This document shows, in pieces, positions 33,045 to 41,359 of a DNA stretch of 64,000 bases. The notes beneath the pieces were generated by a model. That model was not told the origin of the DNA. It saw nothing but the letters and a program-made list of their open reading frames with translations, and did not search any database. This DNA comes from Cetobacterium sp050033475 (GTDB taxonomy: Bacteria > Fusobacteriota > Fusobacteriia > Fusobacteriales > Fusobacteriaceae), in NCBI RefSeq assembly GCF_050033475.1, contig NZ_CP188323.1, positions 1 through 64,000 of the forward strand, read 5' to 3'. Position 1 is the stretch's first letter, and every line of letters starts with the position of its first letter. The translations under genes were made by a program, and so were the position numbers.

Positions 33045-33932
33045 ATGTTAAAAAAACCAGTGGAAAAAGGTCAGTTACACCCAAATAATCCTCATAAGGG
33101 TAAGTATGATTTTAAAGTATTAACTGATAATTTACCAGAATTGAAATCATTTGTTAAAAAAAATCCATCAGGGGAAGATACTATAGATTTTAGTTATAAT
33201 AAGGGAGTTATTTGTTTGAATAAAGCCTTAATAAAAACATACTACAAGGTTGATAATTGGGATATTCCAGAGGGATTTTTATGTCCACCTATTCCAGGAA
33301 GAGCTGATTATATTCATTATATAGGTGATTTAATTGCTAAGAAGAAAAATGTCAGAGTGCTGGATATAGGTACTGGTGCAAATTGTATTTATCCTATTAT
33401 TGGAAGTCAGACCTATGGTTGGAATTATACTGCTTCAGATATAGATCCAAAATCTATAGAAAATGCTCAAAAAATAATTGATAAAAATGAAAATTTAAAG
33501 AACAAAATAAAACTTAAACTTCAAAAGGATAAAAATCATATATTTGTTGGAATTATAGAAAAGGGAGATAAATTTGATTTAACTATGTGTAATCCTCCTT
33601 TCCATGGTTCTTTGGAAGATGCTTTAAAAGCCAACAAAAGAAAGGTTGATAATCTAAATAAAGGAAATAAGGATATTAAAAAGGGACTAAATTTTGGTGG
33701 ACAAAAGGCTGAACTTTGGTGTCCAGGGGGAGAGCGTCTGTTCCTGAAAAAAATGGCCAAGGAAAGTGCTCTATTTGCTTCACAGGTTCATTATTTTACA
33801 TCTTTAGTTTCTGATAAGGATAATGTAAAGCCTACAATAAAGGTTCTTGAAAAATTAGGTGCTAAATGTCAAGTTTTAGAAATGAGTCAAGGACAGAAAA
33901 TAAGTAGAGTTTTAGCATGGACATTTAATTAA
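33045..33932 (+). CDS. rlmF: 23S rRNA (adenine1618-N6)-methyltransferase
   Basis: 295 aa. N-terminal family block LHPNNPHKGKYDF (residues 9-21), SAM site LDIGTGANCIYPI, catalytic NPPFHGS (N-x-x-F of N6-adenine methylases), and W-rich C-terminal GGERLFLKKM. It methylates A1618 of 23S rRNA. Ribosome site AAGGAG 7 bases before ATG. Single gene with its own terminator. Confidence 0.93.
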   Translation: MLKKPVEKGQLHPNNPHKGKYDFKVLTDNLPELKSFVKKNPSGEDTIDFSYNKGVICLNKALIKTYYKVDNWDIPEGFLCPPIPGRADYIHYIGDLIAKKKNVRVLDIGTGANCIYPIIGSQTYGWNYTASDIDPKSIENAQKIIDKNENLKNKIKLKLQKDKNHIFVGIIEKGDKFDLTMCNPPFHGSLEDALKANKRKVDNLNKGNKDIKKGLNFGGQKAELWCPGGERLFLKKMAKESALFASQVHYFTSLVSDKDNVKPTIKVLEKLGAKCQVLEMSQGQKISRVLAWTFN

Positions 33933-33933
33933 A

Positions 33934-33972
33934 AAAATAGGTTCTAGCCTTGAATGGTTAGAACCTATTTTA
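33934..33972. terminator. Bidirectional terminator between rlmF and the usher gene
   Basis: AAAATAGGTTCTAGCC pairs with GGTTAGAACCTATTTT, a long stem with A and T runs on both sides. Confidence 0.85.
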
Positions 33973-33975
33973 AAT

Positions 33976-36120
33976 TTATTGAATATCTTCAGTCATTGGA
34001 ATATAAATTTTTAATAATTTTGAAGAAGGTTTTTTTACTATTGTATGTGTAAATTTAGCTTTATATCCATATTCTCGTAAGGTAATATCCATTGGATAAG
34101 GTATACCTTCCATAATATTTTCAAAAATTAAAGGTTTATTTTCTTCTGTGATTTTAGTTTCGTCATTTAATTTAATGGCTACATTCTCTAGAATTTTTTC
34201 ATTATTATCAAAAATACCATTATTATTTAAATCTACAAAAGGAATAATATGTACAGGATCATTATGAGTTAAATCTGATAAATTAAATTTTTTATTTATA
34301 TTTATTCCATTTTCCCAAGTTTTTGAACTAATATTTTGTTGAGAAAAAATTTCTAACCAATCATTATATTTTGCAGAAAAATTAAGTTCACAAGTAAGTT
34401 TATTTTTATTTGAATATTTTAATAAAAAGGAATAATTTAAAAAATTATTTCTTATTTGAGCTATTTTAAAAATCCCATCAAGTTCTCCTTTATCAAAATC
34501 ATATATTCCTGATAAATGAAATAGAGTTGATTTGTAAGTTGTTGAAAAAGTACTAGAAATCTTAAATCGATCGATATTAAAAGAAATAAGACCATTTATA
34601 TTAGGAACATTTATAATAGAATTCATTTCGGGAGACATAATAATTGTATTATTTTCTTTTTTATTATAAATACCAATAGAACTATTTTCAGCAAAATAAT
34701 ACAAACTTTTTAAATAATGAATACTTTCCTCTTTTTTATCTAATTCAGATTTTTGTTTAAAAATTGCTGTATTTTTAATTTTTTTATAGTTAGTTTCAAT
34801 TTCAATACTTCGTTCATAATCTTTGCTTTTAGAAGTATTTTGAATAGTATGCAAATTAATATTATAGGACAAATTACCTATATTTTCTCCATATATAATA
34901 TTTCCATCTAAATAATCAGACTTTTGTTTAATAATTCCAGCTCCTACTGTTAATTTATTATTTATACCATAATAAATTTTATAATTGCCATCTATTTTAT
35001 TTGTATTTTTAGAATATAAAATTTGTCCTTCTTGTTCATATTCTTTTTCTTTTTGAAGTTTATCATTTGAGGAAATTACGATATGTTTAATATCGGTTGT
35101 TCCATTTGCATTATAAATTTTTATAGTATAATCATTATTTCTTTTAATTAAAGAATTTTTAAAGATTAATTCCCCATTCTTTTCTTGAGCAGTATCAATA
35201 ATTTGATTTAAAAAAATTAATTCTCCTCTAGCTTCTTCAGGAACTTTAACTCTGATTATTATGTTAGAATTTTTTTCAAAATACCCATCATTTTTATATA
35301 GATTTAATGTCCATATTTTATTTTTCGGTATATTTATATTATCAATTTCTAAAATATGATTTTTAACTAAATTATCATAAGATAAAGAAGTTTTTCTAAA
35401 ATATTTATTTTTTAAATCATAATTACTTTTAAAATTACCATATAACAGTTCAGTCTTATAGTTAATACTTCCATACCAAGAATTATAATCATTTCTCAAA
35501 GTTTTATTAAAATTAAATTCAATTTCTCCAGGTGAAAATATATCTAGAGAAGTTTTATAAAAACTTGATTTTGACTCTATTTTTTCTTTTTTAAAAGAAT
35601 CTAAATAAATATCTATATTTTCTTTAGTAAAATATTTAAAATTTAAATCAATAACTAAATATTCTCGATCAATTTTTAAATCATTACAAAATAATTCTTT
35701 AAAATAATCACTTCGTATGAAAATATTATCTTTATTATTATAAATTTTATTTGTATTAAGAGGAATAACTATATTTTCATCTGAAAAATTTACCTCATTT
35801 TTTAAATTTATTATTATATTTTCTGTAGTTTTTTTTATATTTTCTAGTTTTATCTGTTTTAAAAATAAAAATAGGTCAAAATATAAGTCATTATTATTTT
35901 CTAAAAGAATATAATCATTGGAAATAATATGATTATTGATTCTTAAAGTATATAGAGTTTTAACATATTTTTTTTTCTCCATACATTTATTTTTTAAAAT
36001 TTCAAATTCTATTTGAGAAATTTTTTCATCTTTTTTTAATTGTAATAATTCAGTCATTGTATAATTTTTTGAATAAGTTATTAATGAAAAAGTGAAAAAT
36101 AATAATATATATTTTTTCAT
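33976..36120 (-). CDS. Usher-like outer-membrane protein of a small chaperone-usher system
   Basis: 714 aa. Signal peptide about residues 1-17 (KKYILLFFTFSLITYS). Residues 180-600 are strand-rich and fit a large barrel with an interrupted plug (SPGEIEFNFNK near 190 is reminiscent of usher strands). Near the C-terminus is IIPFVDLNNNGIFDNNEK, a calcium-loop-like motif before an Ig-like end domain. It is the last gene after chaperone and pilin, the order of the alternate (CS1/CFA, alpha) fimbrial operons, but shorter than typical ushers (about 850 aa). It would secrete and assemble pilin subunits. Assignment rests on context as much as sequence. Confidence 0.65.
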   Translation of the reverse strand: MKKYILLFFTFSLITYSKNYTMTELLQLKKDEKISQIEFEILKNKCMEKKKYVKTLYTLRINNHIISNDYILLENNNDLYFDLFLFLKQIKLENIKKTTENIIINLKNEVNFSDENIVIPLNTNKIYNNKDNIFIRSDYFKELFCNDLKIDREYLVIDLNFKYFTKENIDIYLDSFKKEKIESKSSFYKTSLDIFSPGEIEFNFNKTLRNDYNSWYGSINYKTELLYGNFKSNYDLKNKYFRKTSLSYDNLVKNHILEIDNINIPKNKIWTLNLYKNDGYFEKNSNIIIRVKVPEEARGELIFLNQIIDTAQEKNGELIFKNSLIKRNNDYTIKIYNANGTTDIKHIVISSNDKLQKEKEYEQEGQILYSKNTNKIDGNYKIYYGINNKLTVGAGIIKQKSDYLDGNIIYGENIGNLSYNINLHTIQNTSKSKDYERSIEIETNYKKIKNTAIFKQKSELDKKEESIHYLKSLYYFAENSSIGIYNKKENNTIIMSPEMNSIINVPNINGLISFNIDRFKISSTFSTTYKSTLFHLSGIYDFDKGELDGIFKIAQIRNNFLNYSFLLKYSNKNKLTCELNFSAKYNDWLEIFSQQNISSKTWENGININKKFNLSDLTHNDPVHIIPFVDLNNNGIFDNNEKILENVAIKLNDETKITEENKPLIFENIMEGIPYPMDITLREYGYKAKFTHTIVKKPSSKLLKIYIPMTEDIQ

Positions 36121-36156
36121 AGAAATATAAAAAACTCCTTAATGTAATAAAATAAT

Positions 36157-36198
36157 TTAGGAATCCTAGAGAGTATTTTAACTCTCTAGGAATTAAGT
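36157..36198 (-). terminator. Strong stem-loop between pilin and usher genes
   Basis: CCTAGAGAGT (36165-36174) pairs with ACTCTCTAGG (36181-36190) in the 89-base gap. The T-tract on the minus strand is weak, so it probably acts as a leaky terminator or an RNA stabiliser that keeps pilin expression above usher expression. Confidence 0.55.
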
Positions 36199-36209
36199 AA
36201 TAATAGTCT

Positions 36210-36671
36210 TTATTTATTTAAAGTAAAAGTAATTTCAGAATCTGGGAAATCATGATCTCCAGCAGTAGCATCTTTACTTGCATTAATAGTTGTTCTTATA
36301 GTATGAATTTTACGCATCATAACTTGAATAATAGATTCCATTTTTGCACTTAACTGTTCATCTTTTGATTTCTTTTCTTTTTCTAGTGCACCATCAATTA
36401 ATACAGAGTAACTATTTGGATTTAATTCGTTATCTCCATTATATAAAGCTATAGTATGTTGTTTTACATTTGTTTCTCCAGGTTGTAGTTTGATAATATC
36501 ATCTATTCTATCTACAAATTTATTATCAACTTTTACCTGATAATTATCTACTGGTTCAATATGTCCTTTTAATGTAAAAGGCATAATTGGAAGAGAGCTT
36601 GCAAAAATATTTTGTGATAAAGATAAACTAGAAATAACTAATGAAGCACATAATAAGATTTCTTTTTTCAT
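36210..36671 (-). CDS. Putative major pilin subunit
   Basis: 153 aa. Signal peptide MKKEILLCASLVISSLSLSQNIFA, then SSLPIMPFTLKGHIEPVDNYQVKV, a strand pattern like the N-terminus of CS1-type pilins, and a beta-rich body ending in SEITFTLNK. No cysteines in the mature part. It lies 14 bases downstream of the chaperone gene. It would be carried by that chaperone through the usher. The pilin call depends on gene order and size; sequence identity to known pilins is not obvious by eye. Confidence 0.6.
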   Translation of the reverse strand: MKKEILLCASLVISSLSLSQNIFASSLPIMPFTLKGHIEPVDNYQVKVDNKFVDRIDDIIKLQPGETNVKQHTIALYNGDNELNPNSYSVLIDGALEKEKKSKDEQLSAKMESIIQVMMRKIHTIRTTINASKDATAGDHDFPDSEITFTLNK

Positions 36672-36685
36672 AATATTACACTCCT

Positions 36686-37396
36686 TTATTTTTTATTTAT
36701 AAAACATAACGTTTTATTTGTTCGCATATCATAGATTTCTAAACATCCAATATTATCTAAGCTGTTATTTGATTTTATTGTAAACTTCAAATTGCTCTTA
36801 CTTTTACATTCACCAATAGAATATTGATTTAATAAAGTAGTTTTATCTTTATTCCATATTTTTATTCCACATTGGATATTTGCAAAAGATGAATTAAAAA
36901 CATCTCCATTAATTTGATATTTTTTATTTTTATCTAATTTTTCACTTATGTTTGAAACTTTAAAATTTTTATCTAAATGAGGATTTCCAACATAACCACT
37001 TAATGTCATTGGGACAACTATAGGCATTTTAAAATTTTGTTGCTTAACACTAATTGGAGTTGTGACTAAAGTGCAACTATAGCTTCCATTAGGAGTATTT
37101 TTAGGACTTTTGACAAATATTTTTAAAGTTCCTGTTCCATATGGCGGGATTTCTAAAATTTTAGGAGAAAGATGTATCCATTTACTCATATCTTTTAAAT
37201 CTATAGAATTAGGTATTAATGAAAAACTATAGATTATAGAATCTGAATCATGATTTTTAAACACATATTCTTCGTATCCTTCTCCATTATCGATTCTATG
37301 ATCGAATGAACCATGATTGACATCAAAAGAAAAACTAATAGATGATAAAATAAAAAATAGTACAGATATATATTTAATCTTATTTATGGTATTCAC
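36686..37396 (-). CDS. Periplasmic pilus-assembly chaperone
   Basis: 236 aa. Signal peptide about residues 1-23 (IKYISVLFFILSSISFSFD). First Ig domain has WIHLSPKILEIPPYGTGTLKIFVKSP and NGSYSCTLVTTPI, matching the G1-F1 region of PapD-like and CS1-type chaperones (SPxxxxIPPxxxxxVRV). A second Ig-like domain follows (residues 140-236) with Cys pairs typical of fold stabilisation. First gene of the operon, ribosome site AGGAGGTG, divergent from the GYD-repeat gene. Confidence 0.72.
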   Translation of the reverse strand: MNTINKIKYISVLFFILSSISFSFDVNHGSFDHRIDNGEGYEEYVFKNHDSDSIIYSFSLIPNSIDLKDMSKWIHLSPKILEIPPYGTGTLKIFVKSPKNTPNGSYSCTLVTTPISVKQQNFKMPIVVPMTLSGYVGNPHLDKNFKVSNISEKLDKNKKYQINGDVFNSSFANIQCGIKIWNKDKTTLLNQYSIGECKSKSNLKFTIKSNNSLDNIGCLEIYDMRTNKTLCFINKK

Positions 37397-37600
37397 CTCC
37401 TTTCTTGATCCTATGATAAGATAAAAAAATAAAAATTTATAATTATTACATTGAATTTTTTAAAAATCAGCATGAATTTAGTAAAATTTGAGTTTCTTCA
37501 TATTAATTAAAATATTTTGCAGATAATTTATTATTTAAAGTATAAATTGAAGGTATTCATGTAATTTCTGTAATTACTTTATAATATTTATAATATATGT

Positions 37601-37612
37601 TTAGGTACTACT
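37601..37612 (+). promoter_or_regulatory. Shared TTAGRTACTACT motif upstream of GYD-repeat gene
   Basis: TTAGGTACTACT just after a TATAAT-like stretch and 23 bases before the chosen start. The same word with one change (TTAGATACTACT) precedes the sensor gene at 38908-38919. It may be an operator or a shared start region. Confidence 0.35.
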
Positions 37613-37635
37613 ATATGTATTTGGAGGGAGTAATA

Positions 37636-38691
37636 ATGAGAAAAAAGATAATTTTATTATGTTTATTTATTTACTCAATAAGCTATTTGATAGTGTATAG
37701 TGATGAAAATGCTTTGAATTTTAAAGAGTATAATAAATATGGTTTTGATAGTGAAGGGTACGATAGAAGCGGTTTTAATGAAGAGGGATATAATATAAAA
37801 GGATATGATATTAATGGTTACGATAAAAATTTTAAAGATAAAAATGGAGTATTCAATATTAAATATTCCTTTGAAAAAATGAAGCCTTTAGATTCAGAGA
37901 ATCTTAAAATTATAACTAATCATGAAGTTTCCTTATTAAATATACCAATTAAAGAAAAAGATGAATTTGAAACAACAAAAGAATATAAGAAAAGAATATT
38001 AAAAGAAAAACAAAATAATTTTAAAAAATTAAAAAATACATATTATGCATATGATGATCCTTTATTTACGGTGCAATATGATGCGGATAAACAACAGATG
38101 AAATTTACAGTAAGTTCATTTTCAAATCATGATTTTAAAAAAGTAGAAAAAGAAACAAAATTATATGCTACATCTTTTAAATTACCTTTTAAAGAAGAAA
38201 AAAATTATTTTTTGAAAATGAAAATAAAAGATGCAAAACAATTTAATAAAAATAATTTAAAAATGAAATTTATTTTTACTCCTATGTATTATGGAATTTT
38301 AGGTACAAATCATAAAACTATTATTCCTTATGACAAGGAGGCCTATGAAGAATATACAGATTATATTGAAGAGTTTGATAATTCGATAATTAGTTATAAA
38401 ATATATGATGAGAATAAAGTTTATTTTGAGGAAAATCTTGACGAAAATTTAAAAAATGCTTTTATTTCCTATGGGGAATATATATTAGATAAAAACTTTG
38501 AATATAATAATAAAAATACAAATTTATATTATAAAAAAAATATTTATTATTTTTTAACTGATACACCTCAAAGAAAAGATATTTTTATATATAATTCAAA
38601 AACTAATAAATATTCTTATAAGAAATATACGGATCGTACTATTTTTAATAAAGAAAAAAAGAAAATAAAGGAAAATTATCAAAAATTTTAA
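37636..38691 (+). CDS. Exported protein with GYD/GFD tandem repeats
   Basis: 351 aa from ATG 37636, chosen because GGAGGGAG lies 8 bases upstream and a signal peptide starts there (RKKIILLCLFIYSISYLIVYS); the frame opens at 37597. Residues about 38-75 hold imperfect five- to six-residue repeats of the type GYDxxGFD (YGFDSEGYDRSGFNEEGY, then GYDINGYD), seen in many fusobacterial secreted proteins. The rest is Lys- and Tyr-rich and globular, with no recognised domain. Divergent from the pilus operon, followed by a terminator. Confidence 0.72.
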   Translation: MRKKIILLCLFIYSISYLIVYSDENALNFKEYNKYGFDSEGYDRSGFNEEGYNIKGYDINGYDKNFKDKNGVFNIKYSFEKMKPLDSENLKIITNHEVSLLNIPIKEKDEFETTKEYKKRILKEKQNNFKKLKNTYYAYDDPLFTVQYDADKQQMKFTVSSFSNHDFKKVEKETKLYATSFKLPFKEEKNYFLKMKIKDAKQFNKNNLKMKFIFTPMYYGILGTNHKTIIPYDKEAYEEYTDYIEEFDNSIISYKIYDENKVYFEENLDENLKNAFISYGEYILDKNFEYNNKNTNLYYKKNIYYFLTDTPQRKDIFIYNSKTNKYSYKKYTDRTIFNKEKKKIKENYQKF

Positions 38692-38702
38692 AATTTTAAG
38701 TT

Positions 38703-38750
38703 CCTTCTAGAGAGAGGTAATATTAGACTACCGATCTAGAAGGTTTTTTT
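38703..38750 (+). terminator. Rho-independent terminator
   Basis: CCTTCTAGA (38703-38711) pairs with TCTAGAAGG (38735-38743), then seven T. Confidence 0.8.
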
Positions 38751-38907
38751 ATGACATAAAGATAAAGAAATCTATCCATATTTTTCCTATAGGAAATTCT
38801 CTTTTAAAATACATTACCCTGTAATAGTAAATATTATAAAAAAAGGATGTTAGTAATAAAAACTAGCACCCCAATTAAAGTACGTAAAAATTATTTTATA
38901 TAAAAGC

Positions 38908-38919
38908 TTAGATACTACT
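38908..38919 (+). promoter_or_regulatory. Shared TTAGRTACTACT motif upstream of the sensor gene
   Basis: TTAGATACTACT, 11 of 12 positions as at 37601-37612, placed 12 bases before the start codon and just after TTTATATAAA. Confidence 0.35.
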
Positions 38920-38931
38920 TAGGGGGATTTT

Positions 38932-40485
38932 ATGAAAAAAATATTTTTTTATATTTTGTTTATTATATTTGTTGCTATTTATATAACATTTTTTAATTTT
39001 ACAGGAAAATATAGAGATTATATCGCTATTATTGTTAATAGTGGCAATATTGAAGCAATAAAAAAAAATTTTGGGGATTATGATTTATATAAAGAAAATA
39101 ATATTTTATATATTCCAGATAAGAGAAATAATGCATTGGGTAATATATATTTAGATGTATCTCCTGGAAAATATTTATTAAAAAGTAAGAGTGCAGATTG
39201 TTCTATGGAATATATAAATAAATATTCTAATCAAGGGTTAAAAGTTTATAAAAACTTAAATTCTTTAAAAAAAAATCAAAATATAATTTTAAATTTATTT
39301 GTAATTTCTATTATTATTATTATTAATTATATTATTTTTAAAAACTTGAAAATAAAATCCCCTAAAAATATTTTTTTAAAAAATATTTTTGTACTTTTAT
39401 TAATAAAAATATTTTTAAGTTTAAGAGGTGAATTTCAAAATTTTGGATTAGGAACTTCTTATGGAATAGATATATTAATTTTAGTAGTTACAAAATTTTT
39501 AGGATTTTTAATGTGCTATTATGCAATTGATAAAGGAATTAAAACAATAAAAGAAAAAAAAATATTTTATTTTTTATTTATTCTAGTATCAATTTTTCCA
39601 TTTATTTTAATTTTTAGTATATTTGATTTATCTTATTATGCATATTTAGTAAAATACTATCCATTATTTACAGATAGTATATTATGTTTAAATAAAATAA
39701 TTGATTTTACAAAATTAATTTTACTTATTTTTATATGTAATTTTCTTAATTTTAGAAAAAAAATTAAATATATACAATATTTATCTTGGATATTTATATT
39801 TATAACTTTAATTTTTATGGAGTATTCAATATATATTTTTCCTATGTTTTTAGATGGATATTATTTTGTTGAACTTATGGAATTTATTTATCTTTATTGG
39901 TTATTGGTATTTTTTACTACTAGAGTTTATAATAAGCAAACTACTATATGTATTAGAATAATGGTAACTTTTATGATTGCCTATACAGTTTTATTTTTTA
40001 CAGAACTTGTTATTTGTGCCTATGCAGTTATTATTACTGAAGGATTATTAGAATTATATACTTGGATTATTAAAAATATAACAACTGGAAATAATTTAGA
40101 ACTTGATAATGTATTTTCTAATTTATTACTTACAAATTCAATAGAAGAATTTGAAGATCAATTAACATTTCAAATTGAAAATATATTAGAAATTGATTAT
40201 GTAAAAGTCTTATTATTTAAATATGAAGAAGATTTTTTTAGATATATTTCAGAAACGTCTTCTACCAGAAATATTTTTGTACAAGATGAAATAAAGTTAG
40301 AGGGGTTTACAACTGGCTTTAGAATTTCATTTAATAATAACTCTCATCTAGGACTTATTCTTATTCAAGAAACTTATTATTTTTTAAATTTAGATGAGTT
40401 TAATTTTCTTTTAGATTTATGTGAAAAAGTTGCTTCCCAAGGAAATAGGGTGAGATTAAATTCTTTGTATAAGGAGTTGGCGTAA
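38932..40485 (+). CDS. Multi-pass membrane sensor with GAF-like C-terminus, no kinase domain
   Basis: 517 aa. One N-terminal helix (residues 5-22), an extracytoplasmic region of about 90 residues, then seven or so helices (about 118-395), like a 7TM sensor of the DISM type. The C-terminal 115 residues (NVFSNLLLTNSIEEFEDQLTFQIENIL through LLDLCEKVASQGNRVR) look like a GAF domain. No H-box, HATPase or GGDEF motif is seen, so it must signal by another route, probably with the LytTR regulator 4 bases downstream. Ribosome site GGGGG. Confidence 0.7.
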   Translation: MKKIFFYILFIIFVAIYITFFNFTGKYRDYIAIIVNSGNIEAIKKNFGDYDLYKENNILYIPDKRNNALGNIYLDVSPGKYLLKSKSADCSMEYINKYSNQGLKVYKNLNSLKKNQNIILNLFVISIIIIINYIIFKNLKIKSPKNIFLKNIFVLLLIKIFLSLRGEFQNFGLGTSYGIDILILVVTKFLGFLMCYYAIDKGIKTIKEKKIFYFLFILVSIFPFILIFSIFDLSYYAYLVKYYPLFTDSILCLNKIIDFTKLILLIFICNFLNFRKKIKYIQYLSWIFIFITLIFMEYSIYIFPMFLDGYYFVELMEFIYLYWLLVFFTTRVYNKQTTICIRIMVTFMIAYTVLFFTELVICAYAVIITEGLLELYTWIIKNITTGNNLELDNVFSNLLLTNSIEEFEDQLTFQIENILEIDYVKVLLFKYEEDFFRYISETSSTRNIFVQDEIKLEGFTTGFRISFNNNSHLGLILIQETYYFLNLDEFNFLLDLCEKVASQGNRVRLNSLYKELA

Positions 40486-40489
40486 TATC

Positions 40490-41170
40490 ATGGAACATAT
40501 TTTACTTGACGTGGAGAAAAATTTAAAAATATTATTAAAAGAAATATTAAAATATACTTTTATATCCTATGAAGAAAAAAATAATTCTGAAATTATTTTA
40601 ATAATTGATGATATAGCAGAAGATCTAAGAAATAAAATTGAATTTTATAGTAAAAAAGGAATAAAGGTTATTGTTTTAATAGGAGAAAATAATGCCAAGG
40701 CTATGAGAGAATTTATGAAAAATGAATATATTTTTGAATGTTTATTAAAAACAGAGATTTATCTTCTTGAAAAGATAATAAATAAAATTTTAATAAGAAA
40801 AACTTCTAATTCTACAGATATTAAAAATATATTTTGTATAAATATTCTTAGAGGAAAAATGTTTCTTAATATTAATGAAGTTACTCATATAACATATTCT
40901 AGCATTAATAGAAAAACGGAATTTCATGCTATTGATAAAAAACCATGGGCTACTAAAAAAAATCTTTCAGATGTAGAAAGTCAAATAAAAAATCTCAATA
41001 ATTTTTATAAACTAGATAGAGGAACTATTATTAATTTAAATCTTATAAAACTTATTGATTATAATGATGAAAAATTAGTTTTTATAAATGATAATTTTGT
41101 TTATACTGGAAAATCAAAATTGAAAGAACTTGAAGAAAATTTAAATTTTCAAAATTATATTATTTGTTAA
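40490..41170 (+). CDS. LytTR-domain transcription regulator with divergent receiver
   Basis: 226 aa. The C-terminal half (about residues 115-222) is a LytTR DNA-binding domain: FLNINEVTHITYSSINRKTEFHA, KNLSDVESQIKNLNNFYKLDRGTIINLNLI, KLVFINDNFVYTGKSKLKEL. The N-terminal half has the strand/helix order of a receiver (SEIILIIDD, KGIKVIVLIG) but lacks a clear acidic pocket, so phosphorylation is doubtful. Start overlaps the ribosome region of the sensor's end (4-base gap). Likely controls its own locus and perhaps the divergent pilus operon. Confidence 0.78.
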   Translation: MEHILLDVEKNLKILLKEILKYTFISYEEKNNSEIILIIDDIAEDLRNKIEFYSKKGIKVIVLIGENNAKAMREFMKNEYIFECLLKTEIYLLEKIINKILIRKTSNSTDIKNIFCINILRGKMFLNINEVTHITYSSINRKTEFHAIDKKPWATKKNLSDVESQIKNLNNFYKLDRGTIINLNLIKLIDYNDEKLVFINDNFVYTGKSKLKELEENLNFQNYIIC

Positions 41171-41189
41171 TAATTCTTTGAAAATAAAA

Positions 41190-41218
41190 AAACTGAGTTT
41201 CAACTTGAAACTCAGTTT
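41190..41218. repeat. Perfect palindrome, copy 3
   Basis: AAACTGAGTTTCA-ACT-TGAAACTCAGTTT. Same palindrome as at 18255 and 23049, here perfect. It has no T-run on the plus strand, and the plus-strand gene has its own terminator 20 bases further on, so it is not needed as terminator. See findings for the parS-like reading. Confidence 0.6.
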
Positions 41219-41232
41219 AGAGTCTATAGAAG

Positions 41233-41267
41233 GAACTATTGAAATTAATTCGATAGTTCTTTTTTTA
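41233..41267 (+). terminator. Rho-independent terminator of the sensor-LytTR operon
   Basis: GAACTAT (41233-41239) pairs with ATAGTTC (41253-41259), then eight T. Confidence 0.8.
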
Positions 41268-41359
41268 TAACCAAATAAAAATAAATTTATTGTATTGGTT
41301 TTAATTATCAAAAAGTTGTATTATAAGAAAGTCATGAACATTTATGAAAGGAGAATTTT

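Noticed and set aside
38932..40485. Histidine kinase
   Set aside because: No H-box, N-box or G-box could be found; the C-terminus looks like GAF only.
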